A stretch of DNA of 27,213 bases from the NCBI GenBank assembly GCA_002368735.1, contig DFEQ01000083.1, positions 1-27,213 on the forward strand, given 5' to 3'. A program made the translations under genes and the position numbers. The first letter of the stretch is position 1; each line of letters starts with the position of its first letter. The notes under the pieces were generated by a model. It did no database searches, was not told the origin of the DNA, and saw only the letters and a list, made by a program, of their open reading frames with translations. Source of the DNA: Christensenella sp. UBA3798 (GTDB taxonomy: Bacteria > Bacillota > Clostridia > Christensenellales > CAG-1252). Positions 6,843-14,211 of this stretch are shown here, one piece after another.

Positions 6843-8618
6843 ATGTATCAATCACTTTATCGTAAATACAGACCCGATAGCTTTGATAAGGTCATCGGTC
6901 AAGACCACATTACCAAGACTCTCGTCAATCAGATAAAGAGCGGCAATATCGCGCACGCCTATCTTTTAACGGGTACGCGCGGCACGGGCAAGACCTCCGT
7001 TGCAAGGATATTTGCGCGAGCCATCAATTGTTTATCCCCGATCAACGGCTCCCCGTGCGGAGAGTGCGATTGCTGCAAAAAGTTGCTTTCCGGGACCAGC
7101 CTCGACGTGGTGGAGATAGACGCCGCAAGCAATAACTCGGTGGATGACGCCCGCGCGATACGCGATAACGTCCGATATTCTCCCGTTGACTGCCGCTATA
7201 AAGTATATATCATCGATGAGGTGCATCAACTCTCCGGCGCCGCATTCAACGCGCTTTTGAAGACGCTGGAAGAGCCGCCTGCACACGCCGTATTTATCCT
7301 TGCTACCACCGAAGTTCAAAAGATACCCGCGACCATCATGAGCCGCTGTTTGCGTTTGGATTTCCATCTCGTTCCGCAAGAAACTTTGGAAAGGCACGTC
7401 GCACATATCTTTGACCTCGAAGGGGTAAAGTACACGCCCGAAGGGGTCAGCGCCATCGCTGCGGCAGGTGAGGGAAGCGTACGCGACACGTTATCGGTCG
7501 CAGATATGTGCGTTTCCTATTCCGATATCGTCGATTATGACAGCGTGCTCGGCGTTCTTGGCGCAAACGACCCAAGCATGATAGCAAAAATCGTCTTTGC
7601 CACTCTGTCGGGCGACGTAAAGTGCGCCATCGAACTTGTCGAAGAGGCGGCTTCGCTCGGAAAGAGCATTCAGCTTTTGACACGCGACCTCACCAAATAT
7701 TTCCGCGACCTTATCATCATTAAGCACGACAATGAATGCAATAAGGTTCTGAAGTTGCCAAAGAAACTCTTTGACGCCGCGGCGGAGATAGCGGTGAGTT
7801 TCGACGCGGTCGTCTTGATGCGCGCATTGGATATCTTCTCGGGTATCGAGGCAAAGTCGCGTTACAGCAATCAGCCCAAAATACTCTTGGAAACCGCGAT
7901 AATCAAGACCGCGACACTCTCGGGCGAGGATCTGACCGATCTTATTGCTAAGGTAGCCGGCATTGAGGCGAAGTTGAAGGAATATGAATCCGGCGGCGCT
8001 GCGAAGCCCGAGTATTCGGCGTTAAAGAGTCTATTATCTATCCCCGCTGAAAGACCCGCCGTGACACAGAACTCTGCGCCGACGACTCCGGCGCCTTCAG
8101 GTGCGGAGGATATCCCGCACTTCGACCCGTCGTCCGCTGTGGAAAGCTTGCCATTTGACGTGACGCCGACCGAGAAAGAAACTCCTATTGAAACGGACGC
8201 TTTCCCTAAAGATTTCTCTGAAGTCCAAGCGAAACTTCCCGAAAAGCTGCGCTTGGAGATGCTTCAACTCCGCGGCAGGATACTCAACGTACTGCGCGAC
8301 CATCCCTTGAAGATGCTCTTCGTCGCTTTGGGCGGCGACCTTGACGGTAGCGAGCAACACAGCGATGATAAAGTGCCCGATACCCTCATGAGCCTGAGCG
8401 AAGGGAAGATAATCATCGCATTTAAGAATGAGATGAATTACAATTATTGTAATACCCCCTCAAGAATAGAAGAATTGAAAAAAGTCGTTTCCAATGAGAT
8501 AGGCGCCCCCGTAGAGGTCGTCCTCGTCAATTGCAGCGACAGTCAGGGGCTCACCACGGGTGACCTCATCAAACTCTTTTCGGGAGCGGAAAGGATAAAT
8601 ATCAATAGGAGGAAATAA
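6843..8618 (+). CDS. dnaX: DNA polymerase III subunit gamma/tau
   Basis: The product is 591 aa. It is the clamp-loader ATPase that loads the sliding clamp onto primed DNA. The AAA+ module has Walker A GTRGTGKTS (44-52), four zinc-binding cysteines (63, 72, 75, 78), Walker B with IIDEVH, and sensor 1 LATTE. A low-complexity Pro/Ala/Ser/Glu stretch (about 400-455) leads to a tau-like C-terminal domain. I saw no A-AAA-AAG slippery site in a place that would give a short gamma form, so one product is likely. It is first in a dnaX-ybaB-recR operon, an order conserved widely in bacteria. The ribosome site of ybaB lies in its last codons. Confidence 0.97.
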   Translation: MYQSLYRKYRPDSFDKVIGQDHITKTLVNQIKSGNIAHAYLLTGTRGTGKTSVARIFARAINCLSPINGSPCGECDCCKKLLSGTSLDVVEIDAASNNSVDDARAIRDNVRYSPVDCRYKVYIIDEVHQLSGAAFNALLKTLEEPPAHAVFILATTEVQKIPATIMSRCLRLDFHLVPQETLERHVAHIFDLEGVKYTPEGVSAIAAAGEGSVRDTLSVADMCVSYSDIVDYDSVLGVLGANDPSMIAKIVFATLSGDVKCAIELVEEAASLGKSIQLLTRDLTKYFRDLIIIKHDNECNKVLKLPKKLFDAAAEIAVSFDAVVLMRALDIFSGIEAKSRYSNQPKILLETAIIKTATLSGEDLTDLIAKVAGIEAKLKEYESGGAAKPEYSALKSLLSIPAERPAVTQNSAPTTPAPSGAEDIPHFDPSSAVESLPFDVTPTEKETPIETDAFPKDFSEVQAKLPEKLRLEMLQLRGRILNVLRDHPLKMLFVALGGDLDGSEQHSDDKVPDTLMSLSEGKIIIAFKNEMNYNYCNTPSRIEELKKVVSNEIGAPVEVVLVNCSDSQGLTTGDLIKLFSGAERININRRK

Positions 8619-8621
8619 ATT

Positions 8622-8954
8622 ATGGCGAAGTTTAACGGTTTCGGCGGAGGCGGCAACATGGCGCAACTCATGCGTCAGGCGCAAAAGATGCAGCAGGATA
8701 TGCTCGCGAAGCAAGAAGAGCTCAAGAATACCGAGTTCACCGCGCAGGCGGGCGGCGGTATGGTCGAAGTGACCTTAACGGGGGAGAAGAAAATCGTTTC
8801 ATTGAAGATAAAACCCGAAGCGGTGGATCCCGACGACGTTGAAATGCTTGAGGATCTCATCGTTGCTGCACTCCAAGAAGGCTTCAACCTCATCGACAAA
8901 GAGACCCAAGAGATGATGGGTCCCTATGCAGGTATGCTCGGAGGCATAAACTAA
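8622..8954 (+). CDS. YbaB/EbfC family nucleoid-associated protein
   Basis: The product is 110 aa. It is a small DNA-binding protein that forms dimers and coats DNA in bacteria where it has been studied. A Gly-rich N-terminus (FNGFGGGGN) precedes a Gln/Met/Lys-rich helix (QLMRQAQKMQQDM), then the family core with VEVTLTGEKKIVSLKI and the VDPDDVEMLEDLI segment. The start has AGGAGG about 9 nt upstream. It lies 3 nt after dnaX, and recR begins on the base after its stop codon. This dnaX-ybaB-recR order itself supports the call. Confidence 0.96.
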   Translation: MAKFNGFGGGGNMAQLMRQAQKMQQDMLAKQEELKNTEFTAQAGGGMVEVTLTGEKKIVSLKIKPEAVDPDDVEMLEDLIVAALQEGFNLIDKETQEMMGPYAGMLGGIN

Positions 8955-9545
8955 ATGGAATACATCGAGCCGATATCCAGGCTCATCGCCGAATTTTCCA
9001 AATTGCCGGGTGTCGGCAAAAAGACGGCGGCAAGATACGCCTTTTCCGTCATCAATATGCCCCTTGAGTCTGCCGAGAACTTTTGTGACGCGATAATGAA
9101 GCTCAAAGAGAGCGTCAGGCTATGCAAGGAATGCGGCAATTATACCGACCAAGAGGTGTGCGATATATGCAAAACCCGCGATAAGAGCGTTATTTGCGTG
9201 GTCAAGGAGCCTCGCGACGTCATCGCTCTTGAGAAGACCAAGTCGTTCGGCGGGGTTTATCACGTCTTGCACGGACATCTCAGTCCGATAGAAGGCATCG
9301 GCGTATCCGATATCCGCATCAAGGAGCTCTTGGAGCGCATCCAAGCAGGTGGCGTAAAGGAAGTCATCATCGCGACCGGTACGGACCAAGCGGGAGAAGC
9401 CACGGCGCTCTATATCGCGATGTTGGTCAAACCCCTCGGCGTAAAAGCGACTCGTATCGCAAGGGGATTGCCTTCGGGAAGCAACCTTGAATATACCGAC
9501 GAAGCCACGCTCTCTCGCGCCTTAACGGACAGAAAAGAGATTTAA
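8955..9545 (+). CDS. recR: Recombination mediator protein RecR
   Basis: The product is 196 aa. It acts with RecO/RecF in loading RecA onto gapped, SSB-coated DNA. An N-terminal helix-hairpin-helix (SKLPGVGKKTAARYAF) is followed by a four-cysteine zinc finger (C57, C60, C69, C72) and a Toprim domain containing VVKEPRDVIALE, then the HGHLSPIEGIG motif (a conserved HVLxGxLSPxxGIG-type block). The length is typical. GGAGG at 8940-8944 in the end of ybaB serves the ATG. It is last in the operon, with a terminator 10 nt after its stop. Confidence 0.97.
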   Translation: MEYIEPISRLIAEFSKLPGVGKKTAARYAFSVINMPLESAENFCDAIMKLKESVRLCKECGNYTDQEVCDICKTRDKSVICVVKEPRDVIALEKTKSFGGVYHVLHGHLSPIEGIGVSDIRIKELLERIQAGGVKEVIIATGTDQAGEATALYIAMLVKPLGVKATRIARGLPSGSNLEYTDEATLSRALTDRKEI

Positions 9546-9555
9546 GAACAACTAC

Positions 9556-9593
9556 AAAAAAGTATCGTACGGTCATCGTGCGATACTTTTTTT
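9556..9593. terminator. Bidirectional terminator between recR and the padR-like gene
   Basis: AAAAAAGTATCGTACG pairs with CGTGCGATACTTTTTT (one G-T pair) around a 5-nt loop. Flanking A and T runs let it work in both directions, ending dnaX-ybaB-recR on the plus strand and the padR-like gene on the minus strand. Confidence 0.93.
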
Positions 9594-9615
9594 ATTCTTC
9601 AAATGGTATATTTGC

Positions 9616-10941
9616 TTATTTCAAATGATACTTTTTGGTATTATAGAGCGCTGCATATATCAAGGTATAGATGGGAAGGTCGATGAATAACAGCGCAGGA
9701 TAGAGGAGCGGTTTGACGAGCGTGGCAGGGCGCGCGAGATCCGCACCGAAAAGGAAGAATGCAAGTAACATACTGATAATAACAAGGTTAATGGTCAGCA
9801 TGACCATGCCGGATATCGACGTCTTAAAGTCAAAATCGGCGCGAATGCGTTTGTCCGGTTTTATCAGATAGAGGACGACGCCGATGATGGGGAAGATGAG
9901 AAGCACCGCGCCCGTAACGATATAGAAGAGATATCCCAGTTTGGCAACGCCGTCGAAGGCAAAGAAGGAGATCAATACCTCCAGGAACATAAAGGCATAT
10001 AAAAGGAGGAGGGCGTCGCGCTTTAATCTGGAAGAGAAGATAAAGTTCATCGAATAGTACGACGTCGTCACGGACTTTGAATAGGGCTGTAGACGATAGC
10101 CCTCGGATTGCGCTTTTTCTTTAAGTTCTCCGTAGTTGAATGCGGGAGCAGGCTCCTCGTGAGAGTTTTCTTCACTCGTTGCTTCTTCGGGCAGGTTAAT
10201 AGGAGCGCGATAAATCTCTTCCATCGCAATGCGATAATCGTCGTTATAGGCGATATGATCGCGTAAAAAGTCCTGCAAAATAGGGCCGTTTTGCGCTTCT
10301 TCGACGGCGCGGTCCGCTACGTAGGTATCCAGGTCCAGCTGAACTGCGTTTTCGGGCTCGAAAAGGGTGGTGCGAGCAATTGAAGAAGTGTCAGCAGGTG
10401 CATGCGTCTCGGTCGTAGCGGCGATCTCTTGCGCTGCAACGGGCGTTTCGGAAGGAGTAGGAGGGGTAGTATCATCCGGAATGTCATCTGCGGCAACGTC
10501 CGTGCAGTCATCATCGGAGGCGGCATTCGCCACGCCTACGCCGCGCTTGGTGCGCGGTCTGAGTTCACTCGGGTCAAAAGGGCGTTCGACGGTAGAAAGG
10601 TCTATCTGTTTGTCGGATAGAAGACGGTCGAGGAGGGTGCGAGAAAACTCCCATTGAGAGATATCTTTATGCAAAAACTCGCGACCTTTATCGGTTATCG
10701 CGTAATACCTTCGCTGTGCGCCGTTGGAAGTTTCGCCGTCGTAGGAAGTGATGTAACCTTGCTTTTCCAATCGCTTCAGGCAACTATACAGGGTAGGTTG
10801 CTTGATGACGTATACTCCTTCGGTAGCGGTAGAAATAGCCTTATGGATATCGTAACCATAGCTATCCGATTGCGCCAGAAATCTGAGTATGAAGGAATCG
10901 ACGTGATCCCGAATAAGATCGGTATTGGCATTGTTTTCCAA
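9616..10941 (-). CDS. PadR-family regulator fused to a four-helix membrane domain
   Basis: The product is 441 aa. Residues 8-110 form a PadR winged-helix DNA-binding domain (DSFILRFLAQSDSYGYDI, then TLYSCLKRLEKQGYI and RRYYAITDKGREFL). Residues about 125-295 are low-complexity and rich in Asp, Thr, Pro, Ala and Glu, probably disordered. Four hydrophobic segments follow at about 310-329, 335-360, 376-400 and 409-433. A typical PadR regulator is 100-190 aa and soluble, so this one is probably tethered to the membrane. The start is TTG at 10941: AAGGAG (10956-10951) lies 9 nt upstream, while the nearby ATG at 10949 is in another frame. It is monocistronic, with its own promoter and a terminator. 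Target genes are not evident; autoregulation is likely because PadR proteins commonly do this. Confidence 0.85.
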   Translation of the reverse strand: MENNANTDLIRDHVDSFILRFLAQSDSYGYDIHKAISTATEGVYVIKQPTLYSCLKRLEKQGYITSYDGETSNGAQRRYYAITDKGREFLHKDISQWEFSRTLLDRLLSDKQIDLSTVERPFDPSELRPRTKRGVGVANAASDDDCTDVAADDIPDDTTPPTPSETPVAAQEIAATTETHAPADTSSIARTTLFEPENAVQLDLDTYVADRAVEEAQNGPILQDFLRDHIAYNDDYRIAMEEIYRAPINLPEEATSEENSHEEPAPAFNYGELKEKAQSEGYRLQPYSKSVTTSYYSMNFIFSSRLKRDALLLLYAFMFLEVLISFFAFDGVAKLGYLFYIVTGAVLLIFPIIGVVLYLIKPDKRIRADFDFKTSISGMVMLTINLVIISMLLAFFLFGADLARPATLVKPLLYPALLFIDLPIYTLIYAALYNTKKYHLK

Positions 10942-10962
10942 AATAGCATTCTCCTTATAAGT

Positions 10963-10991
10963 ATTCTAACTTTTTTTAGGGTATATGTCAA
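10963..10991 (-). promoter_or_regulatory. Promoter of the padR-like gene
   Basis: On the minus strand a perfect TTGACA (10991-10986), a 17-nt spacer and TAGAAT (10968-10963), followed by AAGGAG at 10956-10951. This is the best sigma-A match in the window. Confidence 0.85.
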
Positions 10992-10995
10992 GACA
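10986..10995. promoter_or_regulatory. Possible PadR operator overlapping the -35
   Basis: A perfect 10-bp palindrome TGTCAAGACA covers the -35 hexamer of the padR-like promoter. Its position suits autorepression, but it is short and matches the usual ATGT-N-ACAT PadR half-sites only in part. Confidence 0.3.
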
Positions 10996-11206
10996 GTTTG
11001 CGGCATCTTCTATTGAAAAGTAGGGAGGTTATCTTTTTCGACAGAATATTTATCTTGGTTTAAACTGTTCGCAAAACACAGCTTTTACGAATAGTTAAGC
11101 ATAAAATATTATCGAATTACTTTGAATCCTCGTTTTATTTAAAATAATTTGTCAAAACGCGCTATATCAGCCATTTCTATATGGAATCGCATTTGAACGC
11201 TATCTC

Positions 11207-11235
11207 TTTACACGCAAAGCAAATAATGCTACACT
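11207..11235 (+). promoter_or_regulatory. Promoter of the tyrosine recombinase gene, possibly leaderless
   Basis: TTTACA (11207-11212), a 17-nt spacer, TACACT (11230-11235), then 6 nt to the ATG (11242). No Shine-Dalgarno is present. The layout is the same as that of the lexA promoter. Confidence 0.65.
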
Positions 11236-11241
11236 ATATAT

Positions 11242-12321
11242 ATGGATGAAAAGTATTTTGACGCCAGGAATAAAGACGTGACTTTAAAGATACGCGCGCT
11301 CCGTGCGGAGTTGCCGCCTTTTTGCGATGAATTCTTTATCGGCGTAGAAAATCGAACCACACCTTTGACCAGGCTTGCGTATGCCTACGACCTCAGGATT
11401 TTCTTTGACTATCTTCTTTCATGCCTTCGGGAATATCGCGCGTACACCTTGGATACTTTTTCTATCAAACAATTGGATACCGTCACCGCGACGCATATCG
11501 AGCTGTTTTTAGAGTATCTAAACTACTACACCTTTAACGGCAAAGAGTATAAAAACGACGAACGCGCCAAAGCACGTAAATTATCCACTTTGCGCTCGTT
11601 TTTTAAGTATTTTTTTAATAAAGGCAAGCTAACGAGTAACGTAGCGAGCAAAGTGCCAACTCCAAAATTGCACGATAAGGAGATAATTCGACTGGAAGGC
11701 GATGAAGTATCTTCGCTTCTCGACGAGGTCGAGGACGGCTCCGATCTCTCGCCGCGCCAGCGCTCCTATCATAAAAAGATAGGACTGCGCGACCTTGCTA
11801 TCGTCACGCTGCTTCTCGGCACGGGCATCCGTATTTCGGAATGCGTTGGGCTGGATATCGACGACCTTGACTTTAAGAATAATTCCTTTACCGTCACACG
11901 CAAAGGCGGCAGTCGCAAGATACTATATTTTCCCGAGGAAGTTGCCGATGCGCTCATTCGCTATCTTGAGGAGGACCGCTTGACTGCGGAGACCGATTCT
12001 CCCGCCCTTTTCCTTTCCTTGCAAAAAAAGCGCATTACCGTGCGTGCGGTGGAAAAACTCGTCAAAAAATACAGCAAACTCATCACGCCGCTCAAAAAGA
12101 TAACACCGCATAAATTGCGTAGCACCTACGGCACCAATCTATATCATCGCACCAACGATATTTTCGTGGTAGCCGAGGCTCTCGGACACAAGGACGTCAA
12201 CACCACCAAAAAGCATTACGCAGCCATGAGTGAAGAAATATTAAAAGCTGCGGCGCGCGTCACGGTCTTGCGCGACGATCCTCAAGATCCTACCGACCCA
12301 CAAGATCCCCCACAAGATTAA
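11242..12321 (+). CDS. Tyrosine recombinase (XerC/XerD-like, phage-integrase family)
   Basis: The product is 359 aa. An N-terminal SAM-like core-binding domain (about 20-145) precedes a catalytic domain with the full active site: Arg197 in TGIRISE, Lys221, His290-x-x-Arg293 (HKLR), His316 (LGHKD) and nucleophile Tyr326. It should therefore be able to cut and rejoin DNA through a 3'-phosphotyrosine. It is about 50 aa longer than XerC/XerD, with extra length at the N-terminus and an unusual tail of repeated Asp-Pro-Gln units in the last 15 residues. No integrase-linked features (attachment repeats, excisionase, phage genes) are nearby, so it may be a chromosomal housekeeping recombinase; whether it resolves dimers at dif is unknown. 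lexA follows 70 nt downstream but has its own promoter. Confidence 0.9.
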   Translation: MDEKYFDARNKDVTLKIRALRAELPPFCDEFFIGVENRTTPLTRLAYAYDLRIFFDYLLSCLREYRAYTLDTFSIKQLDTVTATHIELFLEYLNYYTFNGKEYKNDERAKARKLSTLRSFFKYFFNKGKLTSNVASKVPTPKLHDKEIIRLEGDEVSSLLDEVEDGSDLSPRQRSYHKKIGLRDLAIVTLLLGTGIRISECVGLDIDDLDFKNNSFTVTRKGGSRKILYFPEEVADALIRYLEEDRLTAETDSPALFLSLQKKRITVRAVEKLVKKYSKLITPLKKITPHKLRSTYGTNLYHRTNDIFVVAEALGHKDVNTTKKHYAAMSEEILKAAARVTVLRDDPQDPTDPQDPPQD

Positions 12322-12324
12322 AAT

Positions 12325-12338
12325 CGAACATTTGTTCA
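12325..12338. promoter_or_regulatory. LexA operator (SOS box 1)
   Basis: CGAACATTTGTTCA matches the Bacillota SOS box CGAAC-N4-GTTCG at all but the last base. It lies just upstream of the lexA -35 and supports autoregulation. Confidence 0.85.
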
Positions 12339-12346
12339 TTTTTTTA

Positions 12347-12360
12347 CGAACAATCGTTTA
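12347..12360. promoter_or_regulatory. LexA operator (SOS box 2, imperfect)
   Basis: CGAACAATCGTTTA has a perfect left half and a degenerate right half (GTTTA for GTTCG). It overlaps the first four bases of the lexA -35 (TTTACA). Its centre is 22 bp from the centre of SOS box 1, about two helical turns. Confidence 0.7.
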
Positions 12361-12385
12361 CATTTCGTTTTCGGTATGTTATACT
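12357..12385 (+). promoter_or_regulatory. lexA promoter, possibly leaderless
   Basis: TTTACA (12357-12362), a 17-nt spacer, TATACT (12380-12385), then 6 nt to the ATG (12392). No Shine-Dalgarno lies between. SOS box 2 covers part of the -35, so bound LexA would block polymerase. Confidence 0.8.
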
Positions 12386-12391
12386 GGATAT

Positions 12392-12988
12392 ATGAGTGAG
12401 AAAACAGCTTTATTTTTAAAGGAATTATACGACCATATCCGTGATTTTTCACAAAGTAACGGATATCCTCCCACCGTGCGCGAGATACAGGCGCATTTCG
12501 GCATTAAGTCTACTGCCTCCGTCGCATATTATCTCAAACAGCTGGAAAACGACAATTTGATACGTCATTCCAAGCAAAAAAACCGTAGTATCGAGGTCGT
12601 TGGGGAGACAAAAGCCAATCAAGTCCCCCTTCTGGGCGAAATTGCAGCCGGAACGCCTATTTTAGCGGTGGAAAATATCGATTCCTATATGCCGCTTCCC
12701 GACGGGTTTTTCGGTGCTAATGCGCCTCTCTTTATGCTGCAAGTGCGCGGTAACAGTATGATAGAAGCGGGCATCAATAACGGCGATTACGTAGTCATCC
12801 GCAAACAGGAGACCGCCGATAACGGCGAAATAGCCGCCGTAATGATCGATAACGAAGTTACTTTAAAGCGTTTTTATAAAGAAAAAAGCACTTTCCGCCT
12901 CCATCCCGAAAACAAAGATATGGAGGATATTATCACAGAAAGTGCGGATATTCTGGGCGTTTTGGTTGGTTTATTACGTCGCTATTAA
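12392..12988 (+). CDS. lexA: SOS repressor LexA
   Basis: The product is 198 aa. It represses DNA-damage genes and cleaves itself when stimulated by RecA filaments. The N-terminal winged helix (about 1-65) includes the YPPTVREIQAHFGIKS recognition region. The Ala86-Gly87 bond in EIAAGTP is the cleavage site, and Ser122 (GNSM) with Lys159 (TLKR) form the Ser-Lys dyad of the S24 peptidase domain. The start at 12392 matches the usual LexA length; an upstream in-frame ATG at 12332 lies inside SOS box 1 and ahead of the promoter, so it cannot be used. Two SOS boxes show autoregulation. Its stop codon overlaps the stop of the convergent PLP-enzyme gene. Confidence 0.98.
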   Translation: MSEKTALFLKELYDHIRDFSQSNGYPPTVREIQAHFGIKSTASVAYYLKQLENDNLIRHSKQKNRSIEVVGETKANQVPLLGEIAAGTPILAVENIDSYMPLPDGFFGANAPLFMLQVRGNSMIEAGINNGDYVVIRKQETADNGEIAAVMIDNEVTLKRFYKEKSTFRLHPENKDMEDIITESADILGVLVGLLRRY

Positions 12989-14211
12989 GCGAATTCTTCT
13001 ATACAACGCAATACTGCCAGCTTAATATGTTCATAAGTAAGGCCTCCCTGTACGTATGCGATATAGGGAGGTTTTATCGGTGCATCCGCGGTTAGTTCCA
13101 GCGAAGCGCCACCGACGAAAGTGCCTGCCGCCATGATAACGGGTTCGTTATAGCCGGGCATATCCCACGGCTCGGGTTGTACGTAGGCATCTATGGGGGA
13201 TATGGACTGGATTATCCTGCAAAAACGGATGAGTTTATCAGGGTCTTCAAAGACTATCGAACGAATGATATCGCCGCACTTTTTACCGCATTCGGGAATC
13301 GTTCGATATCCCATTTTTTGGAATGCGCTACCGAAAAGTATGCTACCTTTCAGAGCGCACGCAACGACGTGCGGCGCGAGGAACAGTCCTTGATAAAAGC
13401 TTTGATATCCTGCGGCATAGGAGCCTATTTCGGTGCCAAGAGAGGGCGCCGTCAAGCTGAATGCGACCTGTTCGATCAGATCCTTGCGCCCTGCCGCGTA
13501 TCCACCCGAAGGTGCCAAGCCGCCTCCGATATTTTTGGTAAAGGAGCCTACGATGATATCCGCGCCCGCCGCCGTCGGTTCTTCCGTTTCGACGAATTCG
13601 CCGTAACAATTATCCACGAATACGATGGCTTTGCTGCGCGCTTTGATAAAGGTGATAGCCTCCTTTAATTGCTGTATGGAAAAAGCGTCTCTGTCGCTGT
13701 AACCTCTCGACCTTGTCAAAAAGACGATCTTGGGGGCTTTTTCAAGTTCTTTTTCTATTGCGCGATAGTTAAAAGAGCCGTCTATCTTTAAGTCTACCTG
13801 TCGATAAGTGACGCCGTAATCGACGAGAGAACCGATCCCGGGCTTGGTGATGACGTTCAAAAGCGTATCGTAAGGCGCGCCCGTAACGGATAATAGGGTG
13901 TCTCCCGGGCGAAGTAACCCGTATAAAGAGACCTTTAAGGCGTGCGTTCCGCTGGCAAAATACGGGGATGCGATAGCGTCCTCTGCCCCGAGAACGCGAG
14001 CAAATACGGCATTCAAGGTTTCACGTCCGATATCGCCGTATCCATACCCCGTCGTTCCCTTTAAGTGGCGCTCGGCAACGTGATTATCGCGAAAGGCGGT
14101 CAGTACTTTTTCGGTATTTACGAGGGCGACCGTGTCTATCTCGGCGTACTGCTTGCAGATGCTGTCTTCACACTCTTTTAAAATAATTTCTGCTTCTTCT
14201 CTTGTCTTCAT
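12985..14211 (-). CDS. Methionine gamma-lyase family PLP enzyme (YnbB / 'aluminium resistance' type)
   Basis: The product is 408 aa, a fold-type I PLP-dependent enzyme. Lys226 in GSFTKNIGGG is the expected Schiff-base lysine, FASGTHAL (85-92) the phosphate-binding turn, and VDNCYGEF (199-206) holds the Asp that contacts the pyridine nitrogen. The GYGYGDIGRETL segment near residue 55 is typical of the YnbB-like family, annotated as methionine gamma-lyase family or aluminium resistance protein. The exact reaction is not established; C-S lyase activity on a sulfur amino acid is the usual guess. It is the last gene of the mutSL operon and its start overlaps the miaA stop as ATGA. This pairing with miaA is common in Bacillota, although hfq often lies in between. 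Confidence 0.9.
   Translation of the reverse strand: MKTREEAEIILKECEDSICKQYAEIDTVALVNTEKVLTAFRDNHVAERHLKGTTGYGYGDIGRETLNAVFARVLGAEDAIASPYFASGTHALKVSLYGLLRPGDTLLSVTGAPYDTLLNVITKPGIGSLVDYGVTYRQVDLKIDGSFNYRAIEKELEKAPKIVFLTRSRGYSDRDAFSIQQLKEAITFIKARSKAIVFVDNCYGEFVETEEPTAAGADIIVGSFTKNIGGGLAPSGGYAAGRKDLIEQVAFSLTAPSLGTEIGSYAAGYQSFYQGLFLAPHVVACALKGSILFGSAFQKMGYRTIPECGKKCGDIIRSIVFEDPDKLIRFCRIIQSISPIDAYVQPEPWDMPGYNEPVIMAAGTFVGGASLELTADAPIKPPYIAYVQGGLTYEHIKLAVLRCIEEFA

Larger units (their letters stand above)
10942..11241. other. 300-bp intergenic region between divergent padR-like and recombinase genes
   Basis: This AT-rich spacer holds the padR-like promoter at one end and the recombinase promoter at the other. 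The middle (about 11000-11200) shows no ORF with a ribosome site, no terminator-like hairpin and no SOS box. An isolated AGGGAGG near 11024 has no start codon within range. Confidence 0.6.

Noticed and set aside
8470..8485. A-run in dnaX (AAAAAAG) as a programmed frameshift site
   Set aside because: The zero frame reads AAA-AAA-G, not A-AAA-AAG, and the site is close to the C-terminus, so it would not yield a useful short gamma subunit.
11242..12321. Tyrosine recombinase as the integrase of a mobile element
   Set aside because: No excisionase, relaxase, phage genes or flanking att-like repeats are nearby; neighbours are core genes. The tRNAs at 1-116 are over 11 kb away with no repeat of their 3' ends seen.
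12332..12391. Longer LexA start at 12332
   Set aside because: It would begin inside an SOS box and upstream of the promoter; the added residues are unlike any LexA N-terminus.
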